NCBI GenBank assembly: GCA_038238555.1
Contig: JBBRXP010000098.1
Coordinates: 1 to 21,337, forward strand
Length of the DNA: 21,337 nt
Origin: JANNXQ01 sp038238555
GTDB lineage: Bacteria; Verrucomicrobiota; Verrucomicrobiia; Chthoniobacterales; Chthoniobacteraceae
Reading direction: 5' to 3'
The notes below the pieces were generated by a model that worked only from the letters and a program-made list of their open reading frames with translations, made no database searches and was not told the DNA's origin. This document shows positions 6,367 to 14,200 of the stretch, piece by piece. The stretch's first letter is position 1. Each line of letters begins with the position of its first letter. The translations under genes and the position numbers were made by a program.

Positions 6367-8640
6367 TTATTTTGCCGCCGCTGTGTGGGCCGTGGGCGTG
6401 GCGGGGAAGCTGAGCAGACGTTTGCATTCACCCAACAACCACTTGGGATCGCGGAAGGGCTGGAAGGAAATGTCCTGCCAGCGCACGCGGCCGGCGCCGT
6501 CGATGAGGAAGGCGCCGTGCAGCGGGATGTGCTCGAAGTCGTCGAAGGCGCGGTAGTGCTTGAAGGCGGCGAGGCCCTCGTCGGCGAGGATGGGGAAGGG
6601 GAAGCCCGCGGTATCTTTTGATTGCGCGGCGGTCTCGTGGAGCGCATCGGCGGAGTCGGTGCTCACGGCCACCATCGAGATGCCGGCGGCGGCGAAGTCT
6701 TTCGCCATCGGGGCGAAAAGATTGAGCTGCTCGACGCAGCGGATGCAGCCGTGGCCTAGGTAGAAGAGAACGAGCACGGGCTTGCCGGCGAAATCGGCGA
6801 GCGCGTGCGCTTTGCCCTCGGCATCCGGGAGTGTCCAGTCCGGCGCCTCGTAGGGATGCCAGCGGAAGGGGCCGAGCGCGTCGAGCGAGGGCCGCGTGCC
6901 GGTGTCGGCGGCGACGCGCTGCGGCGCGCGCCAGTCGGCGGAAAGCCCGAGGTCGCTCGCGATGGGAGCGAGCCGCGTGAAGGCCGGAAGATCGAGATCG
7001 ATGCGCGCGGAGATGTCGCGCAGCTTCCCAAAGATTTTCCGCGCCTCGTCCTTCTTGCCAAGCTGCCACAGGATCCACGCGAGATTGGCGACCGGCTGCA
7101 CTTGCTGGTCGTCCTTGCCGATGGCTTCGCGCGCGAGCTTGCCGGCTTTGTCTTTGTCGCCGAGTTCGAGCCACAGGCGGGCTTGGCGATCGACGGAAAT
7201 GTCGCGCGTTTTTCCGAACTCGCCTTTGGCCTCTTCGATCTTGCTGTCGGCGAGAGCGCGGTACATGCGCAGTTCGGCGATCGCGCCCTCGGTGAGGTCG
7301 ATGCGCGGAGCAAAGCGCCGGAGGGCGGCGAGCATTTGCCTGTCGATTTCGTCGCCGGATTTTTTGTCCGCCTTCGCCTTCTGCTCCGCGGCATCGGCGG
7401 CGGCGACACGTTCTTCGCGCGCCTTGCGGAGCGAGGTCTCGAGGGCGGTGAGTTTTTCCTCCGCCCGCGCGCGGTCGCCTCCGTTGAAGTAGGCGACGCC
7501 GAGTGCGCGGAGGCGGTTGACTTCCGCGACGGGGTTTTCATTTGGCGCGAGATACATCGTGCCCTCGAGCGCGGTGAGATCGCTCCACAGCTCGAACTTC
7601 ACGAGCAGATCGACGAGCCGTTCGCGGCCCAGCGCGTAGCTGCTCGAATCGCGCGAAGGCAGCCGCGGCAGCTCGATCATATTTTTCGCCAGCTCTATGC
7701 CGTCGTGCACGCGGCCTACGTAGCCGAGGTTCTTTACGAGCCAGTCGTTGTTGTGCGCGAAGTTGTGAATCTGGTCGGGCAGGATGTGCGCGCCGATCAT
7801 GTAGGCGTGATCGACCCGTGCCGACGCTTCCTGCTGCCACGCGGCATCGGTGTAACGCTTGAGATTCGAGAAGGTGTGGCCGCTCATGTGCCAGAGATGC
7901 GCGATGGAGGGCGCCGATTGCCCGCAGAGCGCGGCGGAATCCAGCGCGTGCTTGTCGCCGTCGCCGTTGTTCCAGAGATGGATGCGGTAGTGGTGAATGC
8001 CGGGGTGCATCGGGTTGGCGGCGAGGACTTCGCGGGCGAGCGCATCGACGGCCTTGCGCGCGGTGATGGGGATGCCGTGCCCCTTGTTGTCGTAATGCTG
8101 GAGGACGAGGAACGCCTTGGCCTCGATGTCGTCGGGAAATTCAAAGCTCAACTCTTCGAGGGCTCGGACCAATTCCTCGCGGCGCTGCTTTTCGTCGGTC
8201 TTCTTCTCGGTGAGATAGGCCGCGAGGCTGTCGATCCAAAGCTGCTCGCGGTGGCTGGCCCGGTCGCGGCGTCTGGTGGCCTGCTTGATGAAATCCGCGG
8301 CGCGCTTCGGGTTGTTCACGTTGGCCATCGCCATGCCCCAGTAGGCCATCGCGCAATCCGCATCGAGCGCCGCGACCTGTCGGAAAGAACGCTCGGCCTC
8401 GAAGTACCAAAAGCCGTGAATCTGTCCGACGCCTTGATCGAAGAAGCGCTGCGCCATCTCGCTCTTTGTGGTGACGGAAAAATGCACGTCGCCCGTGCCG
8501 CCTAATAGTACAGCAGCCTGGCGAGGCCCTTCATTAAAGGCTTCCCCGTGCATCGAGTGCCCCGGCTCGGGTGGAGCATCCGCCGCGCGGATGCCGCTCA
8601 CGACCATGGCGGCGAGGGAGAGCAAATGGAAAAGCTTCAT
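6367..8640 (-). CDS. Secreted TPR-repeat protein with C-terminal redoxin domain
   Basis: The product is 757 residues. The ATG at 8638-8640 starts a clear Sec signal peptide (MKLFHLLSLAAMVVSGIRAA), so an upstream in-frame start at 8718 is rejected. TPR-like helical repeats begin at ~80 (AERSFRQVAALDADCAMAYWG) and recur through the middle of the protein, with a charged Lys/Glu/Ala-rich helical region near 400-450. Residues ~600-750 are an AhpC/TSA- or TlpA-like thioredoxin-fold domain: PVLVLFYLGHGCIRC carries a CxxC motif (C632, C635), followed by MVAVSTDSADAL and FPILAD. The domain order suggests an extracytoplasmic thiol-redox protein that uses TPRs for partner binding. Substrate is unknown. 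It is divergent from a secreted hydrolase gene across 114 bp. Confidence 0.8.
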   Translation of the reverse strand: MKLFHLLSLAAMVVSGIRAADAPPEPGHSMHGEAFNEGPRQAAVLLGGTGDVHFSVTTKSEMAQRFFDQGVGQIHGFWYFEAERSFRQVAALDADCAMAYWGMAMANVNNPKRAADFIKQATRRRDRASHREQLWIDSLAAYLTEKKTDEKQRREELVRALEELSFEFPDDIEAKAFLVLQHYDNKGHGIPITARKAVDALAREVLAANPMHPGIHHYRIHLWNNGDGDKHALDSAALCGQSAPSIAHLWHMSGHTFSNLKRYTDAAWQQEASARVDHAYMIGAHILPDQIHNFAHNNDWLVKNLGYVGRVHDGIELAKNMIELPRLPSRDSSSYALGRERLVDLLVKFELWSDLTALEGTMYLAPNENPVAEVNRLRALGVAYFNGGDRARAEEKLTALETSLRKAREERVAAADAAEQKAKADKKSGDEIDRQMLAALRRFAPRIDLTEGAIAELRMYRALADSKIEEAKGEFGKTRDISVDRQARLWLELGDKDKAGKLAREAIGKDDQQVQPVANLAWILWQLGKKDEARKIFGKLRDISARIDLDLPAFTRLAPIASDLGLSADWRAPQRVAADTGTRPSLDALGPFRWHPYEAPDWTLPDAEGKAHALADFAGKPVLVLFYLGHGCIRCVEQLNLFAPMAKDFAAAGISMVAVSTDSADALHETAAQSKDTAGFPFPILADEGLAAFKHYRAFDDFEHIPLHGAFLIDGAGRVRWQDISFQPFRDPKWLLGECKRLLSFPATPTAHTAAAK

Positions 8641-8754
8641 GCGGCAACTCAACACCGCGGCGAGTGAATTGCCACTCAAAGAACTGGAGAGCGCGCGGAC
8701 GCACGTGCTCCCCGGCATTGCATCGCCGCCCCTCCCGCGGTATTTCCACCGCCC

Positions 8755-9384
8755 ATGCGACCCTCACTCTTCGCCCTCCTCCTTACTTTCACCCGGCTCG
8801 CCCTGGCTGTGCCCATCTCCTCGGAAGGCGAAAGATTGCGCGCATTCCTCGATTCGATGCACGTCGAGGAGCACTGGATCGCGGGCGCCATCGTGGACTG
8901 GCGCACCGGTGAGCCGACCGGCCAGCCCATCAAGGACGACCGGCCTCACACGCATTGCAGCCAATTCGCCGCCGCCGCCTGCGAACGCGCGGGAGTTTAC
9001 ATCCTTCGTCCGCCCGACCATTCCGGGACGTTGCTCGCCAACGCGCAATTTGACTGGCTCCCGGAGAAAGGCCGCGCGGGCGGCTGGGCTCCCGTGCCGG
9101 ATGGAAAGGCCGCGCAGGAACTCGCCAACCGCGGAAACGTGGTCGTCGCGGTGTACAAAAATCATGACCCTAAAAAATCCGGCCACATCGCGATCGTTCG
9201 CCCGAGCGCGAAAAGCGACGCGGAGCTCAAAGCCGAAGGCCCCGAGGTGACGCAGGCCGGCGGGCACAATCACAACGCGTGCAGCCTCAAGGAGGGTTTC
9301 AGCAATCACCGGGCGGGTTTTGAAAAAGGAGAAATCCGTTTCTTCTCCCACGCCGCGACATTCCCTGCGACGGCGGCGCGCTGA
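8755..9384 (+). CDS. Secreted protein, possible NlpC/P60-like cysteine hydrolase
   Basis: The product is 209 residues with an N-terminal signal peptide (MRPSLFALLLTFTRLALA, cleavage likely near residue 18-20). The mature part has RPHTHCSQFAAAACERAG, with a cysteine at 68 at the start of a helix. Later comes a strand-rich stretch NVVVAVYKN and then KSGHIAIVRP with H144. A helix-borne Cys followed by a His on a strand is the layout of papain-like NlpC/P60 or CHAP peptidoglycan hydrolases. The gene is convergent with rlmI, whose stop lies 21 bp beyond. Family assignment is by pattern only. Confidence 0.55.
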   Translation: MRPSLFALLLTFTRLALAVPISSEGERLRAFLDSMHVEEHWIAGAIVDWRTGEPTGQPIKDDRPHTHCSQFAAAACERAGVYILRPPDHSGTLLANAQFDWLPEKGRAGGWAPVPDGKAAQELANRGNVVVAVYKNHDPKKSGHIAIVRPSAKSDAELKAEGPEVTQAGGHNHNACSLKEGFSNHRAGFEKGEIRFFSHAATFPATAAR

Positions 9385-9390
9385 GTGGCG

Positions 9391-9406
9391 GCGGCGAGAG
9401 CGCCGC
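9391..9406. terminator. GC-rich hairpin between convergent genes
   Basis: A 6-bp stem GCGGCG/CGCCGC with an AGAG loop sits between the stop codons of the secreted hydrolase gene and rlmI, overlapping the rlmI stop. It could slow polymerase from either side, but there is no T-tract. Confidence 0.3.
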
Positions 9407-10575
9407 TACCTTCCCGGCGCGAGCTCGAAGAGATGGCCGCGGAGATATTCCGTTTCCGGAATGGTCGGGATGACTGGATGGTCGAGTCCCTGTCGGTAAG
9501 CGGCGAGATGGCGCAACGTTTTCTTCGCATCCACGGTCGCCTCGTTGATGACTTCCGTGAAGAGCTCCGCGCTCACGTGGTGGCTGCAACAGAAGGTGGC
9601 GAGCAGCCCGTCGGGATTCAGCAGCTTGAGCGCGCGCAGGTGGATCTCTTTGTAACCGCGCATCGCGTCGCCGACTTTGCCTTTGCTCTTTGTGAAGGAG
9701 GGCGGGTCGAGGATGACGAGATCGTAGCGCTGCTGCTGGCGCTCGAGGTCGGGGAGCGCGTCGAAGACATTGGCCGCGCGGGCTTCCACCGCCAGCGAGT
9801 TGCGCGCGGCGTTGCGCCGGATGGATTCCACGTTCTCACCTCCGATCTCGATGGCCGTAACTTCCGCCGCTCCCGCCCGCGCGCACGCGAGCGCAAAGCC
9901 GCCCTGGTTGGCAAAGCAATCCAGCACGCGCCGACCTTGCGCGTGCGCTGCCACGGCGGCGTAGTTTGAGAGTTGGTCGAGGTAGAATCCGGTCTTGTGC
10001 CCGCGCAGCACATCGATCTCCATCTCGACGCCGCCGACCGTGATGGCGAAGGGCTCGGGCGTGTCGCCGTGCAACATCCCGGTGCGCAATTCGAGGCCCT
10101 CCGCCTTTCGGATCGCCGTGTCGTTGCGCTCGACCACGGATTGCGGCGAGAGCACCTCGAGCAGTGCGGCCAGCAGTGTGTCTCGGCGCTGGTCCATCGC
10201 GAGGGTAAGCGTCTGCACAACGCGGTGATCGCCGTAACGGTCCACGACCACCCCCGGCAATCCATCTCCCTCGCTCCACACGATGCGGCACAGCCGGAGA
10301 TCGATTCCCGAGCGCGCGCGGTATTGCACGGCTTGCGCGATGCGGCGGCGAAAAAAATCGGGGTCGAGTTCCTGTCGCTGGCGCGAGAAGCGGCGCGCGA
10401 CGATCTGCGACTTGCTGTTATAAATGGCCGAGCCGAGCAGGTGATCGCGCCCATCCTTGAGCGAGACGACCTCCCCATCCCGCGGGTCTCCAAAGGCCTT
10501 GAGCACTTCGGTCGCATAAACCCAGTCGTGACCGTGGAGAATGCGGGAGCGAGGTTTGACGATGAGGCCGGCCAT
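9406..10575 (-). CDS. rlmI: RlmI-like class I SAM-dependent rRNA methyltransferase
   Basis: This is a predicted 23S rRNA cytosine-5 methyltransferase of the RlmI (YccW) family, acting on assembled or nascent rRNA in the cytoplasm. The protein is 389 residues. Residues ~1-75 form a PUA RNA-binding domain (MAGLIVKPRSRILHGHDWVY). They are followed by a central domain with NDTAIRKAEGLELR (~151-164) and HKTGFYLDQ (~193-201). The Rossmann fold carries the SAM loop LDCFANQGGFALA (~218-230) and the catalytic-type DPPSF (290-294). CSHHVS occurs later, as in the family. The ATG at 10573-10575 is used because it begins the PUA domain. The reading frame upstream is only translated ATTCGTC repeats. The specific target base is inferred from homology. 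Confidence 0.85.
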   Translation of the reverse strand: MAGLIVKPRSRILHGHDWVYATEVLKAFGDPRDGEVVSLKDGRDHLLGSAIYNSKSQIVARRFSRQRQELDPDFFRRRIAQAVQYRARSGIDLRLCRIVWSEGDGLPGVVVDRYGDHRVVQTLTLAMDQRRDTLLAALLEVLSPQSVVERNDTAIRKAEGLELRTGMLHGDTPEPFAITVGGVEMEIDVLRGHKTGFYLDQLSNYAAVAAHAQGRRVLDCFANQGGFALACARAGAAEVTAIEIGGENVESIRRNAARNSLAVEARAANVFDALPDLERQQQRYDLVILDPPSFTKSKGKVGDAMRGYKEIHLRALKLLNPDGLLATFCCSHHVSAELFTEVINEATVDAKKTLRHLAAYRQGLDHPVIPTIPETEYLRGHLFELAPGR

Positions 10576-10578
10576 GGG

Positions 10579-10609
10579 GAATGACGAATGACGAATGACG
10601 AATGACGAA
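10579..10609 (-). repeat. Left heptamer array (GAATGAC)
   Basis: Four consecutive GAATGAC units lie directly upstream of the rlmI start codon. They are the reverse complement of the units at 10657-10754. Confidence 0.9.
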
Positions 10610-10611
10610 GA

Positions 10612-10650
10612 AAGCCGCAAGTGGCGAAACACATGCGTCGGCGTCGGCTT
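10612..10650. repeat. Inverted repeat between the heptamer arrays
   Basis: AAGCCG at 10612-10617 pairs with CGGCTT at 10645-10650. With the complementary heptamer arrays on each side, the whole 10579-10754 block can fold as a long imperfect hairpin. Confidence 0.5.
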
Positions 10651-10656
10651 ACAGGG

Positions 10657-10754
10657 TTCGTGATTCGTGATTCGTCATTCGGGGAGTCGTCATTCGGGGA
10701 TTCGTCATTCGCCATTCGCCATTCGTCATTCGTCATTCGCCATTCGTCATTCGC
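10657..10754 (+). repeat. Right heptamer array (ATTCGTC/ATTCGCC)
   Basis: About a dozen 7-bp units of ATTCGTC and ATTCGCC occur here, with two short interruptions of GGGGAGTC or GGGG type near 10680-10700. The array fills most of the divergent region between rlmI and the HtrA-like gene. The only sequence left for an htrA promoter without repeats is 10755-10781. Confidence 0.9.
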
Positions 10755-10781
10755 CCAAACTCGTGGCATTCTCCCGGCCCG

Positions 10782-12212
10782 ATGACTCGACTCCCCGCCA
10801 TGTTTGTCGCAGCGATTTCGATCTCGACTGCATCGGCCGCAGAACCGGACAAACCCTTGAGCGCGCTCGGCCTTCTGCGCCTGCTCGACGAGGGCTTCGT
10901 GCAGGTCTTTGAAAAGGTCGCGCCGTCGGTGGTCGTGATCGAGGCGGTCAAGAAAATCGAAGACGATGACAAGGAGGAGATCAAAGACTTCGAATTCTTT
11001 TTCAACGGCGACAAAGATTCCGGCAAGCGGGGCCGCAGAGACAATGCCGACCGATCCTGGCGGCTGCCGAGTCGCAGCGAAGGCTCGGGGTTCGTGATCC
11101 GGTCAGACGGCTTCATCCTTACCAATCATCACGTTGTGAGTGGCGCGGAGGAACTCACTGTGCGGTTGAAGGATGGTCGCAAATTTAACGCAAAGGTAGT
11201 GGGAGCAGACGAGAAGAGCGACATCGCCGTTCTCCGCGTCGATCTCAAGGATTTGCCCGCCGCGGAATTCGCCGACAGCGATAAGCTGCGCGTGGGCCAG
11301 CTCGTGGGCGCCATCGGCACTCCATACAATCAGGACTTCAGCTTTACCGTCGGCTGGGTCAGCGGAAAAGGCCGCGCCAATCTCCTCAGTCCGACCTCGT
11401 CCACCATTCTTTACGAGGACTACATCCAGACCGACGCCTTCATCAATCCCGGCAACAGCGGCGGGCCGCTCTTCGATGTGGAAGGCCGCGTCGTCGGCAT
11501 GAACACGCTCATCAACGGCATTGGCCGCGGCCTCGCTTTTGCGATCCCGGCCAACATGCTCCAGGAAGTGGCCCGGCAACTCATCGCCCGCGGCAAAGTG
11601 CAGCGCGCATGGCTCGGCATCCGCATCGAGACGCTCGGGGAAAATCCCACCGAGCACATCGCCGGCATCGACCATGGCGTGGTGGTGGAGACCATCGAAG
11701 CCAGCGCACCCGCTTACAAAAGCGACCTCCGCCCGGCGGATGTCATCACCGAAGTCGATGGCGTGAAGGTCGCCGCCGCGCGCGATTTGCAGCGGGAGAT
11801 TTTGAAGAAAAAAATCGGCGACACCGTGGCCCTCACCGTCTGGCGCGGCGGCGCCACATTGAAGATCGCGGTGGCCACCGGCGAGCTGCCTCCGGAATTG
11901 ACGCGAGTCTCCCTCGCGCGCCCCGGCAAGCCGGAGCCCGATTCCAAAGCGGAGTCCCTGGGCCTCCGACTCTGGGACGCGCAACCGGCAGGCGCTGCCG
12001 TGGCCGATGTCGTCCCCGAGAGCCCGGCCGGCCGGGCCGCCGTGCAGGTGGGCGACGTGATCACCGAAGTGGAAGGCCGCGCCGTGAGCGACGCGGCCTC
12101 GTGCGCCGCGGCGATCGGCGATCTGATGCGAGAAAAGCGCGGCAAAGGCGTGCTGCTCCACATCGAGCGCAAAGGCAAGCGCACCGTTGCCGTGCTACTG
12201 CCGGAAAAATAG
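10782..12212 (+). CDS. HtrA/DegP-like periplasmic serine protease with two PDZ domains
   Basis: This is a predicted envelope protein-quality-control protease of 476 residues. The N-terminal MTRLPAMFVAAISISTASAA is a signal peptide. The trypsin-like domain has the intact catalytic triad: H117 in LTNHHVV, D147 in EKSDIAVL, and S226 in NPGNSGGPL. A charged insert at ~55-95 (rich in D, E and K) precedes the protease core, in the place of the flexible LA loop of DegP. Two PDZ domains follow: ~276-370 (beginning AWLGIRIE) and ~385-474 (ending VLLHIERKGKRTVAVLL). The gene stands alone between the rlmI-side repeats and a strong terminator, so it is probably monocistronic. Whether it acts as DegP, DegQ or DegS cannot be told from the sequence. 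Confidence 0.92.
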   Translation: MTRLPAMFVAAISISTASAAEPDKPLSALGLLRLLDEGFVQVFEKVAPSVVVIEAVKKIEDDDKEEIKDFEFFFNGDKDSGKRGRRDNADRSWRLPSRSEGSGFVIRSDGFILTNHHVVSGAEELTVRLKDGRKFNAKVVGADEKSDIAVLRVDLKDLPAAEFADSDKLRVGQLVGAIGTPYNQDFSFTVGWVSGKGRANLLSPTSSTILYEDYIQTDAFINPGNSGGPLFDVEGRVVGMNTLINGIGRGLAFAIPANMLQEVARQLIARGKVQRAWLGIRIETLGENPTEHIAGIDHGVVVETIEASAPAYKSDLRPADVITEVDGVKVAAARDLQREILKKKIGDTVALTVWRGGATLKIAVATGELPPELTRVSLARPGKPEPDSKAESLGLRLWDAQPAGAAVADVVPESPAGRAAVQVGDVITEVEGRAVSDAASCAAAIGDLMREKRGKGVLLHIERKGKRTVAVLLPEK

Positions 12213-12244
12213 CGGGCGAAAAAAAACGTCTTCCCTTGGTTGGG

Positions 12245-12282
12245 ACGGCCGGTGCTCTCGGTGGGCACCGGTCGTTTTTTTT
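12245..12282 (+). terminator. Rho-independent terminator of the HtrA-like gene
   Basis: An 11-bp stem ACGGCCGGTGC (12245-12255) pairs with GCACCGGTCGT (12265-12275) with one G-U wobble. The loop is 9 nt and is followed by eight T residues (12275-12282). It lies 33 bp after the stop codon. Confidence 0.9.
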
Positions 12283-12365
12283 CATCGAGCAGGCGCGACT
12301 TTTTTTTCTCGTCCGGCATTTGGCTTTCGCCCATGGTGCGATTCGTGCGCCTGCCACAGAATGCG

Positions 12366-13019
12366 ATGACCCTCCTTCGACTCTCCGCGATTTTCGTGTT
12401 CCCACTTTTGCTTGCCGCGTGCACTTCGATCCAGCGAGGCGTAGTGATCACCAAAGGCAGCAGCCTCACCACCACCGGCCTCACACCGCGGCCGATGTTC
12501 TGGGTGGACGTGCGCGGCGCAAATGCCGACGGCGAAGTGGTCATCGAGCGCGTGAATCTTTTCGAGTGGGATTGGACGGCGATGAAACAGGGCGACCAAA
12601 TATCGCCCGCCGATTACGGCCTCTGCCGCTTCATGAGACCCGCGGTCCGGCCGGAAATCGCGGAACCAGTGATCCCCGCGCCCCCGCCGCGGCTGGCAAA
12701 ATCCAAGCGCGCGCGGGGAGCAAAGTCTGCCCGCGTGGCGGCGCAGCCGCCGCGCGAATCGAAGCCTCCGACGCCACCACCGGCGATGACCGCCGAAGTG
12801 CGCGCGGCGAGATTTCGGGAGATCGAAGCCAAGGCAATCGAGGATCCGCAGGTGCGTGAAATGAAACAGAAGATTCACGCGGTGAGCAGCGACGAGGAGC
12901 AGGCGCAAGCGCTCAAGCAGTACCGCAAAGGTGTCTTTGAAAAGATGCGCGCGCTCGACAGCTCGCTTCACGATCTCATCGATCGCGCCGAGGCTGGCGG
13001 CACAAAGGACGCGCTGTAG
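12366..13019 (+). CDS. Predicted lipoprotein of unknown function
   Basis: The product is 217 residues. The ATG at 12366-12368 gives a canonical lipoprotein signal (MTLLRLSAIFVFPLLLAAC) with lipobox LAAC and the lipidated cysteine at position 19. Upstream in-frame ATGs, for example at 12240, would run through the terminator and are rejected. Residues ~20-95 look beta-rich. They are followed by a Pro/Ala/Lys/Arg-rich linker at ~105-150 (PAPPPRLAKSKRARG and PPTPPPAM), which could span the periplasm or contact the cell wall. The C-terminal ~65 residues are a charged, probably coiled-coil helix. No family is recognised. It precedes prmC by 48 bp on the same strand. Confidence 0.7.
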   Translation: MTLLRLSAIFVFPLLLAACTSIQRGVVITKGSSLTTTGLTPRPMFWVDVRGANADGEVVIERVNLFEWDWTAMKQGDQISPADYGLCRFMRPAVRPEIAEPVIPAPPPRLAKSKRARGAKSARVAAQPPRESKPPTPPPAMTAEVRAARFREIEAKAIEDPQVREMKQKIHAVSSDEEQAQALKQYRKGVFEKMRALDSSLHDLIDRAEAGGTKDAL

Positions 13020-13021
13020 GC

Positions 13022-13061
13022 GCCGCTGCCCAGCGGCAGGGCTCGCCGCGGCAGTGGCGAG
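13022..13061 (+). promoter_or_regulatory. Two adjacent hairpins just upstream of prmC
   Basis: GCCGCTG/CAGCGGC (13022-13028 with 13031-13037) and CTCGCC/GGCGAG (13042-13047 with 13056-13061) are perfect stems. The second ends 6 bp before the prmC ATG, where a ribosome would bind, so it could affect prmC translation or end the upstream transcript. There is no T-tract. Confidence 0.35.
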
Positions 13062-13067
13062 AAAACC

Positions 13068-13895
13068 ATGAAAACCGTGCTCGAGGTCATCCACGCCGGC
13101 ACCGCCTACTTTGAGAAGAGCGGCGTGGAGCGCGCGCGGCTCAACATCGAGCATCTGCTCGCGCACGTGCTCGGAAAGCGGCGCATGGAGCTCTACATGG
13201 AATTTGAGCGCACGCTCGAAGAACGAGAGCTGGAGCCGCTCCGCGGGCTGGTGAAGCGGCGCGCGCTGGGCGAACCGCTGCAGCACGTGCTCGGCACCGT
13301 GGAGTTTTGCGGGCGCACTTTTGCCTGCGATGCGCGCGCTCTCATCCCCCGCTCGGAGACTGAGCAGCTCTGCGAACTGCTGCTCGCGGAACCCGCGCCG
13401 GAGCGGCTGCTGGATGTCGGCACCGGCAGCGGCGTCATCGCGCTCACTCTCGCCGCGGCCTGGCCGGCCGCGCACCTCGAAGCAGTCGATCTTTCGGAAA
13501 GCGCCCTGGCACTCGCGAGCGAAAACGCCGCGCGGCTCGGACTCGCGGAACGTGTCCGCTTTTCGCGCAGCGATCTGCTCGCCGGCGTGGAAGGCGAGTT
13601 CGATCTGCTCGTCGCAAATCTTCCCTACATCGACTCGCAGGAAATCCCGAAGCTCGCCCGCGAGGTGCAGCGCGACCCGCACGCGGCACTGGACGGCGGC
13701 GACGGCGGCACCGCGCTGCTCGAGCGTCTCATCGCCGAGGCGCCCCGGCACTTGCGCGGACGGCTCGCGCTCGAGATCGGCCCCGACCAGGCCGCCTCAC
13801 TCAGCGAGGTCCTCGCGCGCCACAATTTCCAAGACATCCGCGCCGTGAGCGACTACCAAGGTCGCCCCCGATTTCTCTTCGCCACGCACCGATAG
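13068..13895 (+). CDS. prmC: Peptide chain release factor N5-glutamine methyltransferase PrmC
   Basis: PrmC methylates the glutamine of the GGQ motif in release factors RF1 and RF2, improving termination. The 275-residue protein has the N-terminal helical RF-binding domain (~1-75). A linker follows with EPLQHVLGTVEFCGRTF and PRSETEQL, then the SAM-binding loop LLDVGTGSGVIAL (~114-126). The acidic strand end is EAVDLS (D141). The active-site tetrapeptide is NLPY (184-187), whereas the family is normally NPPY; Asn, Pro and Tyr are kept. The last ~25 codons are duplicated 623 bp downstream next to murA, where they end FATHG rather than FATHR. The present 3' end is therefore probably a rebuilt copy created when the DUF4160/DUF2442 pair arrived. 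Confidence 0.93.
   Translation: MKTVLEVIHAGTAYFEKSGVERARLNIEHLLAHVLGKRRMELYMEFERTLEERELEPLRGLVKRRALGEPLQHVLGTVEFCGRTFACDARALIPRSETEQLCELLLAEPAPERLLDVGTGSGVIALTLAAAWPAAHLEAVDLSESALALASENAARLGLAERVRFSRSDLLAGVEGEFDLLVANLPYIDSQEIPKLAREVQRDPHAALDGGDGGTALLERLIAEAPRHLRGRLALEIGPDQAASLSEVLARHNFQDIRAVSDYQGRPRFLFATHR
13811..13888 (+). repeat. 78-bp direct repeat, left copy (inside prmC 3' end)
   Basis: This segment matches 14434-14511 at 76 of 78 positions with a constant offset of 623 bp. It encodes residues near the C-terminus of PrmC and ends 15 bp before the stop of the DUF2442 gene, which is read on the other strand. Confidence 0.97.
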
Positions 13896-13903
13896 GCGCG
13901 CCG

Positions 13904-14200
13904 CTACACCGGCCGCCCGTGCCGCGCCGCTCTCTCGTAAGCCTTGGCCGCAAAAGATCGCCGCTCTTTGGCCCCGCGCAGCAGCGCTTCGGAATCGATG
14001 TCGCAATCCAAGTCCGGCCAATACACCGACGAATAACCAATCTCGTATCGCGCCCGTTCCTCCTCGGTCGCCAGCATCAAGGTCGGATAGTAGGCGAGCG
14101 GCACGCTGATCGCGCGTCCATCCATCAAATCAAACGCCAGCCTTTCCGCGCGAATATGCACGGATTTGATTTGCGGCGGTGGAATTTGTTTAGTCAGCAT
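13904..14200 (-). CDS. DUF2442 domain protein
   Basis: The product is 98 residues. The N-terminal region KSVHIRAERLAFDLMDGRAISVPLAYYPTL matches the DUF2442 pattern: two strands, then a 'DGR.I.VPL..YP.L' turn. Next come EEERARYEIG and VYWPDLDCDID, the conserved end of the domain, with a short basic tail. The start ATG at 14198-14200 overlaps the end of the DUF4160 gene by 11 bp, so the two are translationally coupled. DUF2442 and DUF4160 genes commonly occur side by side and have been suspected to be a toxin-antitoxin-like pair. Function is not proven, and which partner would be toxic is unknown. Confidence 0.8.
   Translation of the reverse strand: MLTKQIPPPQIKSVHIRAERLAFDLMDGRAISVPLAYYPTLMLATEEERARYEIGYSSVYWPDLDCDIDSEALLRGAKERRSFAAKAYERAARHGRPV

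Noticed and set aside
6805..8505. Plus-strand open frame of 566 codons opposite the TPR-redoxin gene
   Set aside because: It is antisense to a protein with signal peptide, TPRs and CxxC domain, and shows no recognisable motif itself.
10579..10754. Possible CRISPR array
   Set aside because: The units are 7 bp and contiguous with no spacers of constant length, and no cas gene is nearby.
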